From Chryseobacterium sp. SN22 (GTDB lineage Bacteria; Bacteroidota; Bacteroidia; Flavobacteriales; Weeksellaceae), in contig NZ_VTSX01000012.1 of NCBI RefSeq assembly GCF_008329705.1, forward strand, positions 62,001-126,000: DNA of 64,000 nucleotides, read 5' to 3'. Positions within the stretch are counted from its first letter, which is position 1. Every line of letters starts with the position of its first letter. This document shows, in pieces, positions 51,216 to 60,080 of this stretch. The notes beneath the pieces are model-generated. The model was given only the letters and a program-made list of their open reading frames with translations. It did not search any database and was not told the origin of the DNA. The translations under genes were made by a program, and so were the position numbers.

Positions 51216-54008
51216 TTAAAATTTAATATTGACGCCAAAAACAAATGAACGTAATGATGGATAAGCATCTAATTCTACACCAGTAAGACCATAAGGATCT
51301 CCGTTTCCATTCAATTCTGGACTAAATCCTGAAAACTTTTGGAAAATAAAGGGATTAATTGCACTAACGTAAAATCTTAATGAAGATATATATTCAACCG
51401 GTTTCTGTAAATTAAATCCTAATGTAATATTATTTATTCTAAAGAAATCACCGGATTCCAAGTAATATGTAGATGCAATCGGAACAGCGTTAAAAGGAGC
51501 AGGATTAGCAGCTCCTGTATTAGTAGGTGTCCAGAAGTTTGTAGCTATATCATATTCTATATTCTCGCCTGAAAAACGCTGAGCTTTTTTCCCATTATAC
51601 ACTTTGTGCCCAAATGCTCCAAAGCCATTAACTGCTAAGTCTATATTTTTATATCTTAGATCAATATTAAGCCCTAATGTAGATTTAGGAATATAAGAAC
51701 CAAAGAATTTTCGGTCTTCTGCATCCTGAGATCCTGTTCTTCCATTCCCATTGGTATCAGCATAAGTAATATTTCCATTGGCGTCATAACCATTAGCTTC
51801 CCATAAATAGAAACTTCCTAATGGTTGACCAACAGCCTGTTCGCCAAAATATTTTGTCCACTGACCATTACCCAAGCTTCCTCCTTGCTTAATATTGACG
51901 TTGGAAAAAACTTTATCCAGATTATTTTTATTGTAAGAATAATTTGCGTTAACAGAATAACTGAAATCTTCACCTGCTTTATCCTGCCATCCTAAGCTAA
52001 ATTCAACCCCTTTGTTAGATACTTGCCCTAAGTGAGAATATCCGGAGATCTCAATTCCTGAAGGAGATGGTGGCAGAGAAGCCAGAATAACATTTTTATT
52101 TATCTTATTGTAAACATCAACAGATCCACTAAGCCTCCTATTCAATAATACAAAGTCGATTCCTGCACTTGTTTCTTCAGTAATTTCCCAACCCAAATTA
52201 GGATCCAGCAACTGATTATTCGTTGTTCCGTTAGCATTTACAGCTCCTCCGAAAGAATAATTATAACTAGCACCGGAAGCCAGCGTCGGAACGTTTAAAG
52301 GTACATTTTGATTACCCAGTCTTCCCCAGCCACCTCGTAGTTTCAACATGTTGATAATGCTGCTGTCTTTTAAGAAACTTTCTTCAGAAATAATCCATCC
52401 GGCTCCAAATGACGGAAAGTTCCCCCATTTATTTCCCTCTGTAAACTGAGAAGATCCATCTCTCCTGATAGTTGCCGTTAATAAATATCTGTTTAACAAT
52501 TTATACTGAGCTCTGGCAAAATAAGAAACCGTTCTGTTTTCATTAAAATCAATACTATTTAAATTAGTCAGACTACCATTTGCAAAATAATCAACACCAT
52601 CTAAATTCCAATAGTTACTATTAACAGACAAATTTTGTCTAACCATAGAAATCCTATTAATTCCACTTCTATAACTAGTTTCAGTACCTAAAGTAGCTTC
52701 AATATCATGAATATCTGCAAAAGTTGTATTATATGTCAGGTAATTGGTTAATTGCCAGTTATAGTAGTCGTCCTTCTGATTAGTTAACTGATTATTAAAA
52801 GCAGGAGCAGACTGGCCTATTAACCGTACTCCATTGTCAAAATTATAACTCTTAAAATTATAATATTCTCCACTAAATTGAGAAGTAAATTTTAATCCTT
52901 TAAATAAATTTGCATCCAATTTTATACCTCCCTGCATTTGCATAGATTTCTGTTTTTCATTATTCAGCTCTAATTGTGCAAGAGGGTTACCTACATTATT
53001 GAATTGTGTATTACCTGTAGGCGAAGCAAATCCATCAGCACCTACAATTGGAACGCCATACTGGCCATCGGCAAAGCGCACGGGAACAATAGGTGACTGT
53101 TTATAAGCTGATGTAAATACACCAAGTGGTTTTGGAGTAATATTTGAAAATGCAACACTTAGATTTTGTGAAACAGTGATTCCTTTAGATATCTTAAATT
53201 CATTATTTGTTCTTACTGTCGCTCTATTATAATCTGTTCCTCTTAATATAGCCTTTTCATCATAATTATTTAAACTTAAAAAATATTTTGCTTTATCTGA
53301 TGAACCTGATATGCTGATATTATGCTGATTATAAAGGCCGGTCCTAGTTACTGCTTTAAACCAATCAGTATTTACTGGTTGATCTTGAGAAAAAAGCGTT
53401 TTTTTTGAGGCTATATTATTATAGAGACTAAATAAATCACTTCCTGCCATTTTTACTTTACGTAAAGGCGTTCTTACTCCTACAAAGCCGTCATATTCCA
53501 CCGTTACTCCTCTTCCTCTACCACTTTTGGTCGTAATGATAATTACACCATTAGCACCACGGTTACCGTAAATCGCTAAAGCAGAAGCATCTTTTAAAAC
53601 ATCATAACTTAATATGTCATTCGTATTGATATTATTAATATTATCTGCGAATATTCCATCTACAACATATAATGGAGCTCGGCTTCCTTCTACAGTCCCA
53701 AGACCTCTAATTAATATGGTTGGCGTTGAACCTGGCAAATCTGATGCGGTAACCTGAACACCGGCTACTTTACCCTGAATAGCTTGTGAAGCATTTAAAA
53801 CTTTTGTTTTGGAAACCTCTTCTGCTTTCAAAGAACTAACTGCTGTAGTATTATCCACCGCCTTTCTGCTTCCATACCCAATCATCACCACCTCCTCAAT
53901 CTTCTGCTCTTTCGCAACAGTATCTCTTGGCGTTGTTTGTGCATTCACATTCATCCCGAAGTAGAGTACGGCGATGAGACATGAATACTTTAAATCACGT
54001 TGTTTCAT
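51216..54008 (-). CDS. susC: SusC/RagA-family TonB-dependent transporter
   Basis: 930 residues from MKQRDLKYSCLIAVLYFG, a signal peptide; the frame extends nine codons further but the longer leader is unlikely. After the signal, a TonB-box-like EEVVMIGYGSRKAVDN comes at once, then the plug domain with QAIQGKVAGVQVTASD, LIRGLG, YVVDGIF and ANGVIIITTKSGRGR, then the 22-strand barrel, ending SFVFGVNIKF. The carboxypeptidase-regulatory-like domain found at the N-terminus of most SusC proteins is missing. It imports glycan fragments with SusD across the outer membrane. Confidence 0.95.
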   Translation of the reverse strand: MKQRDLKYSCLIAVLYFGMNVNAQTTPRDTVAKEQKIEEVVMIGYGSRKAVDNTTAVSSLKAEEVSKTKVLNASQAIQGKVAGVQVTASDLPGSTPTILIRGLGTVEGSRAPLYVVDGIFADNINNINTNDILSYDVLKDASALAIYGNRGANGVIIITTKSGRGRGVTVEYDGFVGVRTPLRKVKMAGSDLFSLYNNIASKKTLFSQDQPVNTDWFKAVTRTGLYNQHNISISGSSDKAKYFLSLNNYDEKAILRGTDYNRATVRTNNEFKISKGITVSQNLSVAFSNITPKPLGVFTSAYKQSPIVPVRFADGQYGVPIVGADGFASPTGNTQFNNVGNPLAQLELNNEKQKSMQMQGGIKLDANLFKGLKFTSQFSGEYYNFKSYNFDNGVRLIGQSAPAFNNQLTNQKDDYYNWQLTNYLTYNTTFADIHDIEATLGTETSYRSGINRISMVRQNLSVNSNYWNLDGVDYFANGSLTNLNSIDFNENRTVSYFARAQYKLLNRYLLTATIRRDGSSQFTEGNKWGNFPSFGAGWIISEESFLKDSSIINMLKLRGGWGRLGNQNVPLNVPTLASGASYNYSFGGAVNANGTTNNQLLDPNLGWEITEETSAGIDFVLLNRRLSGSVDVYNKINKNVILASLPPSPSGIEISGYSHLGQVSNKGVEFSLGWQDKAGEDFSYSVNANYSYNKNNLDKVFSNVNIKQGGSLGNGQWTKYFGEQAVGQPLGSFYLWEANGYDANGNITYADTNGNGRTGSQDAEDRKFFGSYIPKSTLGLNIDLRYKNIDLAVNGFGAFGHKVYNGKKAQRFSGENIEYDIATNFWTPTNTGAANPAPFNAVPIASTYYLESGDFFRINNITLGFNLQKPVEYISSLRFYVSAINPFIFQKFSGFSPELNGNGDPYGLTGVELDAYPSLRSFVFGVNIKF

Positions 54009-54111
54009 ATAGTTTAAATTTATTCGTACAATCAATTTTTATGAAAAGGAATTTAGTCTTTTCATACTTTTTCTGATCACATTCTGCGTGTTCTCAAAAA
54101 AAGACATTAGC

Positions 54112-54119
54112 CAAAATTA
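54112..54119 (-). promoter_or_regulatory. -7 element TAATTTTG of the SusCD operon
   Basis: Perfect minus-strand TAnnTTTG about 104 nt before the susC start, leaving a leader of about 95 nt. No regulator gene of the SusR, HTCS or ECF-sigma type is adjacent. Confidence 0.4.
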
Positions 54120-54500
54120 TAAAAATATATTCAACAATGTTAATTTCACTTAAAATTTTTATGATTTTATTAAATAAATAATTTATGAATTATTCAAGCT
54201 ATACTCTTATGTTTTATTTATTTATGGATAATAATTCCACTTTTAATTATAATAAAACAACATAATCAATCAATGTACAAATTAATATTAATTAATATTT
54301 TTAGCTTATCATAATTATTGTTGTTATATTATTAACAATATGTATGTACTTATTGATAGATATGGTTACTAAAACGATAAATATTGTAATAATCTCTTTA
54401 AAGTTAAATACGATATCAAACAACATGGTACCCCTTAAATTCATTGAGTTTTCTGTTAATGAATTATAGTAGGATCACAAACATGGCATAAGACAATTTA
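54120..54500. other. AT-rich gene-free spacer upstream of susC
   Basis: About 380 bp of very AT-rich sequence with many short runs such as TTATTAACAATATG, no credible coding frame, and no recognised RNA. Together with the terminator-like hairpin at 54505 it may hold a small RNA or be the remains of a lost gene. Confidence 0.4.
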
Positions 54501-54504
54501 CTTA

Positions 54505-54537
54505 AAAAAGGCCGCTTCTAATGAAACAGCCTTTTTA
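54505..54537. terminator. Terminator-like hairpin between divergent genes
   Basis: AAAAAAGGC, imperfect stem with loop CTAATG, GCCTTTTTATTTT. Both neighbours point away from it, so it does not end either of them. Confidence 0.6.
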
Positions 54538-54703
54538 TTTTCATCATCGCCGGTGAAATAAGTATTTACTATTTATCTCACGACTGCCTGATGACTCTCC
54601 TGAATTTTTCCTGAATATATTTTTAAAGTATATACTTCTTTTATTAATCCGATTACAGAAATCTGTCCGCTGCTGTTTTTCAGATCCGTATTTCTTATAA
54701 AAT

Positions 54704-54734
54704 TTGTTAAACCCAATCCACTATCTTAAATTTG
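54704..54734 (+). promoter_or_regulatory. Promoter TTG-N20-TAAATTTG of the DUF4197 gene
   Basis: TTG at 54704..54706 and a perfect TAAATTTG at 54727..54734 with a 20-nt spacer, 39 nt before the ATG. One of the best promoter matches in the window. Confidence 0.7.
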
Positions 54735-54773
54735 GTTCATTATTTGAAAATAAATAAAGTTTAATCACTAACA

Positions 54774-55448
54774 ATGAAAAAGTACATCATTGCTGCCGGT
54801 TTACTTATCGGAACCGGAGCTGTTATCAATACCACGGTGCAGTCCTGCACGACCCTGGCGACATCTGACCTGGGATTATCGATCATTAAGAGGCTGCTTC
54901 TGAACGGAATTGAAAAAGGAGCAAATGTTTACAGCAACCGGGATGCGTTTTTACAGAACAATATGGTTGATAAAGCCCTGCCAAAGCAGCTTAGGGAAAT
55001 CAATACGATTCTGGAAAGAGTTGCCCCTTCGCTGGTGGCCAAGGAGCGGGCCTATATTGCTGATGCCGCAGCATATACCGTCAACATCTCAAAACCGATC
55101 TTAGTAGGTGCAGTCAATAGCCTGAATGCGCAGGATGTAACAAGAATCATCCAGGGAGAAAAAGGAACGGCGACGCTGATTTTGAAGGAAAAAACTTCCC
55201 AGCAACTGATTGCAGCCATCGCTCCGAAAGTAGACGAACAGCTAAATCAGTACGGGATTGTAAAAAGCATCAACACGGCCTTATCCGGAAGCAATTTCCT
55301 GGGCAGCCTTTTAGGGAGCAAAACAACCGTGAATTCCGGAGGACTGAGCCAGCTGGCTTCTGAGCAACTGGTAAACGGGATATTTAATATTATTGAAGAT
55401 TATGAAATCCAGAACTCCAGCTCACTGTTAGGGGCCCTTGGAAAGTAA
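54774..55448 (+). CDS. DUF4197 lipoprotein-like protein
   Basis: 224 residues with an N-terminal export signal (YIIAAGLLIGTGAVINTT) ending in VQSC, a possible lipobox. The rest reads as the DUF4197 family: LLNGIEKGANVYSNRDAFLQ, then LPKQLREINTILERVAPSL, and DVTRIIQGEKGTATLILKEK. Mostly helical, periplasmic. The family has no known function. Confidence 0.8.
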   Translation: MKKYIIAAGLLIGTGAVINTTVQSCTTLATSDLGLSIIKRLLLNGIEKGANVYSNRDAFLQNNMVDKALPKQLREINTILERVAPSLVAKERAYIADAAAYTVNISKPILVGAVNSLNAQDVTRIIQGEKGTATLILKEKTSQQLIAAIAPKVDEQLNQYGIVKSINTALSGSNFLGSLLGSKTTVNSGGLSQLASEQLVNGIFNIIEDYEIQNSSSLLGALGK

Positions 55449-55485
55449 AAAATTTTCAGTATATTTATGGAGATATTAAAAGCAG

Positions 55486-55791
55486 ATGGACATATTACAA
55501 GGAAATCAACATGCAAGCCCTGAGGACTTTTACCGTTCTTTAAGGGAGAAACTGGAAGATCATCACGATTTTCCGGAAGATTATTTATTTAAATTTATTA
55601 TTCCTACCGACGAGGCTAAACTGACGGAGATCTATAAAGTATTTGACGGCATTAAGTTTACGCTCGGTAACCGAGAAAGCAAAAACGGCAAATATACCGC
55701 CTGTAACATCAATGCATTCGTGCTGGATGCAAATCAGGTCGTTCATATTTATCAGGAAGTCGCTAAGATAGAAGGCGTGATTCTATTGTAA
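55486..55791 (+). CDS. DUF493 (YbeD-like) small protein
   Basis: 101 residues. LREKLEDHHDFPEDYLFKFI, then a beta hairpin region KFTLGNRESKNGKYTACNIN and VHIYQEVAKIEGVILL give the ACT-like fold of the DUF493/YbeD family. In E. coli the homologue is a small regulatory protein near the lipoyl genes; its role is uncertain. Lies 38 bp after the DUF4197 gene, so probably co-transcribed. Cytoplasmic. Confidence 0.85.
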   Translation: MDILQGNQHASPEDFYRSLREKLEDHHDFPEDYLFKFIIPTDEAKLTEIYKVFDGIKFTLGNRESKNGKYTACNINAFVLDANQVVHIYQEVAKIEGVILL

Positions 55792-55794
55792 AAC

Positions 55795-55824
55795 AAAAAG
55801 TCAGCATTTCCGGCTGACTTTTTA
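55795..55824. terminator. Bidirectional terminator
   Basis: AAAAAGTCAGC, loop, GCTGACTTTTTAG between convergent genes; an almost perfect stem with A and T tracts. Confidence 0.85.
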
Positions 55825-55842
55825 GTTATATTCCGGTACTTA

Positions 55843-56193
55843 TCACTTATCAATAAAGTATTTTACGTTTTCAACCGGTCTTCCCAACATCGCTACAGAA
55901 CCTTTAATAATGATCGGCCTCTGGATCAGCGATGGATTTTCGGCCAGAATTTTGATCCATTCTTCTTCTGAAAGGTCTTTTCCGGCAAACTTTTCAAGAT
56001 ACAGCTTTTCATTTTTTCTGATGATATGAAAAACGTTTTGGTTCAGTTTTTTTAAAACCGTTTTAATTTCAAGCTCGCTCAGCGGATTTTCCACGATATT
56101 GATGATCTCGAAGGGAACCCCGTTTTCATCGAGATATTCCAGAACCGCATTTGATTTTGAGCAGTTTCCGTTGTGTAAAACTTTCACGACCAT
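55843..56193 (-). CDS. ArsC/Spx-like thioredoxin-fold protein
   Basis: 116 residues. VLHNGNCSKSNAVLEYLDEN keeps the single active Cys of arsenate-reductase-type proteins (CSKS), and the later IQRPIIIKGSVAMLGRP holds the conserved RP-I loop and Arg that bind the oxyanion. The usual first half reads HNPRCSKSR, so the NGN here is a small variation. It may reduce arsenate with glutaredoxin or act on another thiol substrate; no arsenic genes are near. Cytoplasmic. Confidence 0.82.
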   Translation of the reverse strand: MVVKVLHNGNCSKSNAVLEYLDENGVPFEIINIVENPLSELEIKTVLKKLNQNVFHIIRKNEKLYLEKFAGKDLSEEEWIKILAENPSLIQRPIIIKGSVAMLGRPVENVKYFIDK

Positions 56194-56275
56194 CTTTGTA
56201 ATTGTATTTAAATGAATTTGTCTTAAAACGATAGCAGCAATTAACTTACCAAGATTACCTTATGGTAAAACTTTA

Positions 56276-56890
56276 TTAAAACAAACCGTACAGTTCCGCT
56301 TCGATCTTTTCTAAAATAAATCCGAAATCTTCCGGCTTCTCCACAAAATCCAGATCATCCACTTCAATAATAAGCAGCTTGCCTTCGGTATAATTGGAAA
56401 TCCATTTTTCGTACTTCTGGTTCAGCTTGGAAAGATATTCGATGCTGATCGACGCTTCGTATTCCCTTCCTCTTTTGTAGATCTTTTTTACCAGATTAGG
56501 GACATCGGATTTCAGATAAATCAAAAGATCCGGTGCAGAGACAAACGATTTCATCAGGTTGAAAACCGCTTCATAATTTTTAAAGTCACGGTCCGACAGC
56601 AGGTTCATATCGTTGAGGTTTTCTGCAAAGATATGGGCATCTTCATAAATCGTACGGTCCTGGATGATGTTTTTGCCGCTTTCCCTGATTTCTTTAACCT
56701 GTCGGAAACGGCTTCCGAGGAAATAAATCTGAAGCGCAAAGCTCCATTTGCTCATGTCTGCATAAAAATCTTCCAGATAAGGGTTATGGTCTACATCTTC
56801 AAACTGGGCATCCCACCCGTAATGCTTTGAAAGCATCGTCGTTAATGTAGTTTTCCCTGCTCCGATATTTCCTGTAACTGCAATATGCAT
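56276..56890 (-). CDS. Deoxynucleoside kinase
   Basis: 204 residues from MHIAVTGNIGAGKTTLTTML; the frame is open 12 codons further upstream but reaches into the previous gene. The P-loop GNIGAGKT is at 7-14. FEDVDHNPYLEDFYADMSKW and FLGSRFRQ form the substrate site. DRTIYEDAHIFA is the DR(S/T) motif, and KRGREYEASISIEYL is a lid-like Arg loop. It phosphorylates deoxynucleosides in the salvage pathway; whether dA/dG or dC/dT is open. It follows the beta-propeller-like gene by 36 bp, perhaps in one transcript. Confidence 0.9.
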   Translation of the reverse strand: MHIAVTGNIGAGKTTLTTMLSKHYGWDAQFEDVDHNPYLEDFYADMSKWSFALQIYFLGSRFRQVKEIRESGKNIIQDRTIYEDAHIFAENLNDMNLLSDRDFKNYEAVFNLMKSFVSAPDLLIYLKSDVPNLVKKIYKRGREYEASISIEYLSKLNQKYEKWISNYTEGKLLIIEVDDLDFVEKPEDFGFILEKIEAELYGLF

Positions 56891-56926
56891 ATTCTCCTTA
56901 GTATATTTTAAATGTTGTCTGATCAC

Positions 56927-57907
56927 TCACTGTACGCCGGCCTCCCGGATTTGCGAACTGTCCTCGATAAGCTTCTGCAGGGAACTTTCCGCAGGGTTTT
57001 TGCTTTCAATCTCCTGGGTTTTCTGTTCCAGCTTCTGCTCCGGACTGCTGGTTTCTGCAGGTTTTTCAGCGGATTTTTCCACATCCTGCTCCGCCGCTTT
57101 CGGCAGAGGATCCGGTTCACTTTGAAGCTTCTTTTCTTTTGCTTTTTCGAGGCTGTAAAGATACAGGTTGTTGGCTTTGATTTCAAAATAAGAAAGGGTA
57201 TTTTTATCCACAATCTTTGCTTCGGAATCCCCGAAAATATTAACCATTTCTTTTTCCGGAATGTATTGTAAAACCGAATTATCTGTTATTACAAGAATAT
57301 CTTCATTCTCTCTCCGGAAGCGTTTCCCGTTTTCTATCGGTGCTTCAAAGATTTTTTCAAATTTCAAAGTAAATACCCTCATGTGATTCCGGGTAAGAAT
57401 ATATACTTTGTTTTCATATACCAGGAGGTCCGTCATATCATCGAAGCTGGCATCGAAAGGATAGGAATTGATGGTATTGTCGTTCCTGAAATTGTACTGG
57501 ATCAGGCGCTTGGTACTGTCGTCCAGGAGCCAGATCTGCTGCAGGTCTTCGGCATACGCCATTTTGATAAATCCGAACTTCTGCCTGAAATCTACCCGCT
57601 GGATTTCATTGAGATTCTGGTCTACGAATTTCATTTCCTGGGCATTCTCCGAAAACAACGGGACGCTCAGGGGATTCTGGACGGTCTGCACTTTATAAGG
57701 AACCGTAAGCATCATTTTCCCGATCTGCCTGCCTAAAGAGTCGTATTTTGCAAAGCTGAATTCTTTATTCTTATAGATATACAGATTTCCGTAATCATCA
57801 ACAAGCATATCTTTCGCATCCTTCAGCTTCAGCGTGTCTAAAGGAAGAGCCTTCTGTGCCGTTACCGAACAGAAAAGCAGGACAAATATTAAATGGAGTA
57901 TTTTCAA
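56927..57907 (-). CDS. Exported beta-propeller-like protein with acidic coiled tail
   Basis: 326 residues with a signal peptide (ILHLIFVLLFCSVTAQ). Short repeated strand pairs such as DMLVDDYGNLYIYKN, DLQQIWLLDDSTKRLIQYN and DLLVYENKVYILTRNHM suggest a small beta-propeller (about 20-235). The last 80 residues are Glu/Lys/Pro/Ser-rich and probably disordered. No family recognised. Likely periplasmic. It lies just upstream of the deoxynucleoside kinase gene; no functional link is apparent. Confidence 0.65.
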   Translation of the reverse strand: MKILHLIFVLLFCSVTAQKALPLDTLKLKDAKDMLVDDYGNLYIYKNKEFSFAKYDSLGRQIGKMMLTVPYKVQTVQNPLSVPLFSENAQEMKFVDQNLNEIQRVDFRQKFGFIKMAYAEDLQQIWLLDDSTKRLIQYNFRNDNTINSYPFDASFDDMTDLLVYENKVYILTRNHMRVFTLKFEKIFEAPIENGKRFRRENEDILVITDNSVLQYIPEKEMVNIFGDSEAKIVDKNTLSYFEIKANNLYLYSLEKAKEKKLQSEPDPLPKAAEQDVEKSAEKPAETSSPEQKLEQKTQEIESKNPAESSLQKLIEDSSQIREAGVQ

Positions 57908-57920
57908 ATTCTTTTACGAT

Positions 57921-57947
57921 GATAGCGTTCCTTATGGGAACGCTACC
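57921..57947. repeat. GATAGCGTTCC palindromic repeat
   Basis: GATAGCGTTCCTTATGGGAA followed by CGCTACC is a near-perfect palindrome of the same family as the units at 37521 and 37861. Confidence 0.6.
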
Positions 57948-57994
57948 AATTTACTATTTTTATTGAGTTCAACAGAAATTATACCTGATTTTAA

Positions 57995-59020
57995 CTATTG
58001 AAACGCCACTTCATAAATCTTCGACCAGTTCTTCCCCGTTATAAGCATATTTTCTCCTTTAAAGGCAATCCCGTTAAGAACGTGTTCACTGTCGTCTTTC
58101 GTATATTCTTCCGTAATTTCTGTAAAATCAAATTTTCCGACCACTTCTCCCGTTGACGGATTAATTTTTAAAATATAAGGCTGATGCCAGACATTGGCGT
58201 AAATAAACCCTTTATGGTATTCCAGCTCATTGATCTGGTTGTAAATTGTTTTATTTCCGCCGACAGGCACTGTTCTTACGACCTTTGAAGGGTCATTGAC
58301 ATCCAGAAAGTAGAGGTCATTGGAACCCGAATCCGCAATAAGGTTCTTTCCGTCGTAGGTAAGCCCCCATCCTTCGCCGAATTCATTGGGTAAAGGAAAT
58401 TCCGAGATTTTCTTTAAGGTATTTTTATCATATACAAAGCCGATCTTGTTCCGGTACGTCAGCTGGTAGATTTTATCCCCTGCTATGGCAATACCTTCGG
58501 AAAATATATCTTCCGGCTGTTTTTCAGTGGTCGTTGGCGCTGTACTACCCAGAGAATATCTGATCAGCTGTGAAGCCTTTTCCAGTCCGTCACTTTCATA
58601 CACGGTATTGCCTTCCATCAGGAAACCTTCCACAAAATTTTCCGGGTTGTGAGGATATTCCGCCACGATTTTAAAGGGGATATTCTGCTCCGGTGTTTTG
58701 GAAAAAACATTGATCGTTGCATCCTGGGTTAAGGTTTCTCCGCCTTTGGTCCTGATATTGAAAGTCACTTCATTGTCCCCGAATTCAAAAAACTTCGGAT
58801 CGACGGTCAAAGAAGAGGTTTCCTTATCACCGAAGCTGATGGAAATACTTTCGGCATTCTCCGTCACTTCTTCCGGAAGATTTAATTTGTCCCCGAAATG
58901 ATAGCCTTTTTCTTCCATCGAATTGTTGTAATCCGCCAGGCTATCCAGGATTTTTTTATCGTTTTTACAGGAAACCAACAGCAGTAGTGTGGCAAAGCCC
59001 GTGATAAAACCTTTCTTCAT
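57995..59020 (-). CDS. Glutaminyl-peptide cyclotransferase, lipoprotein, copy 1
   Basis: 341 residues from MKKGFITGFATLLLLVSC (lipid Cys18). An N-terminal Ig-like portion (about 25-120, DKLNLPEEVTENAESISISF) precedes a five-bladed propeller typical of plant-type glutaminyl cyclases: FSEGIAIAGDKIYQLTYRN, GEGWGLTYDGKNLIADSG, ELEYHKGFIYANVWHQPYI and LNGIAFKGENMLITGKNW. These enzymes turn N-terminal Gln into pyroglutamate. T9SS- and lipoprotein-exporting Bacteroidota make many N-terminal Gln proteins. Tandem with a close paralogue. Confidence 0.88.
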   Translation of the reverse strand: MKKGFITGFATLLLLVSCKNDKKILDSLADYNNSMEEKGYHFGDKLNLPEEVTENAESISISFGDKETSSLTVDPKFFEFGDNEVTFNIRTKGGETLTQDATINVFSKTPEQNIPFKIVAEYPHNPENFVEGFLMEGNTVYESDGLEKASQLIRYSLGSTAPTTTEKQPEDIFSEGIAIAGDKIYQLTYRNKIGFVYDKNTLKKISEFPLPNEFGEGWGLTYDGKNLIADSGSNDLYFLDVNDPSKVVRTVPVGGNKTIYNQINELEYHKGFIYANVWHQPYILKINPSTGEVVGKFDFTEITEEYTKDDSEHVLNGIAFKGENMLITGKNWSKIYEVAFQ

Positions 59021-59036
59021 TAAGAATATCAATTAG

Positions 59037-60059
59037 TTATTTGATGGCTACTTCGTAAATTTTTGACCAGTTTTTCCCGGTAACCAGCATATTATCTCCT
59101 TTGAAAGCAATTCCGTTCAGTACATCGTCGCTGCCTTTGGTATTCTGCTTGGCAATATCCGTAAAATCAAATGTTCCTACCACTTCCCCATTTGCCGGGT
59201 TGATTTTTAAAATAACCGGTTTCTGCCATACGTTGGCATAAATAAATCCGTTGTGGTATTCAAGCTCGTTCAGCTGATCGTAAGCCTGCGAGCTTCCGGC
59301 TACGGCAATATATTTTATCAGTTTGGAAGGATTTGCCGGATCCAGGAAATACAGCAGCTTGCTTCCGTCCGAAGCGATCAGGTGCTTGCCGTCGTACGTC
59401 AGTCCCCAGCCTTCACCCAATACATTCGGGTAAGGGAAATCAGATAGAAGTTTCAGGGAATTCTTATCATAGATATAGCCTTTCTTGCTCTGCCAGGTCA
59501 GTTGATATACTTTGTCGCCTATGATCGTGCTTCCTTCGGAAAAATCTTCCTGTGCCTGTTTCGTGGAGGCTAAAGGCGTCGTGGTTCCAAGGGTGTATTT
59601 TAAGATCTGTGAAGAACCGTTCTGTCCGTCACTTTCATAGATCGTATTGCCTTCCACCTGGAATCCCTGTACGAAATTTTTGGGATCGTGCGGATATTCC
59701 GTTATGATTTCGTAATTGATTTTCTGTTCGGGATTCTTTGCAAAAACGTTGATGGTTGCGTCCTGGGTTAAGGTTTCGCCGCCTTTGGTTTTAATATTAA
59801 AGGTTACTGCATTGTCGCCCAGGGTGAAATAGTTCGGATCAATGGTCAGGCTGGAGGTCTCCTTATCGCCGAAGCTGATGGAAATGCTTTCCGCATCTTC
59901 CGTCACCTCCTTAGGCAAAGTCAGTTTATCGCCGAAATGGTAGCCTTTTTCCATCATCGAATTGTTGTAGTCGACCAGTGAATCGAGTACTTTTTTATCG
60001 TCCTTGCATGAAGCCAACATCAAAACCGCCAGACATCCTATTAAAATATTTTTTTTCAT
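59037..60059 (-). CDS. Glutaminyl-peptide cyclotransferase, lipoprotein, copy 2
   Basis: 340 residues from MKKNILIGCLAVLMLASC (lipid Cys18); an 11-codon upstream extension contains the likely leader and is rejected. Domain order is the same as in the downstream copy 16 bp away, and the Ig-like domain is nearly identical between the two (GDKETSSLT is shared). The propeller core differs more (DFSEGSTIIGDKVYQLTWQS, ELEYHNGFIYANVWQKPVI). A recent tandem duplication whose enzymatic domain is diverging. A minus-strand TAATTTTG at 60081..60088 is the likely promoter element. Confidence 0.88.
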   Translation of the reverse strand: MKKNILIGCLAVLMLASCKDDKKVLDSLVDYNNSMMEKGYHFGDKLTLPKEVTEDAESISISFGDKETSSLTIDPNYFTLGDNAVTFNIKTKGGETLTQDATINVFAKNPEQKINYEIITEYPHDPKNFVQGFQVEGNTIYESDGQNGSSQILKYTLGTTTPLASTKQAQEDFSEGSTIIGDKVYQLTWQSKKGYIYDKNSLKLLSDFPYPNVLGEGWGLTYDGKHLIASDGSKLLYFLDPANPSKLIKYIAVAGSSQAYDQLNELEYHNGFIYANVWQKPVILKINPANGEVVGTFDFTDIAKQNTKGSDDVLNGIAFKGDNMLVTGKNWSKIYEVAIK

Positions 60060-60080
60060 TGAATTTCTAAATAATTTCCC

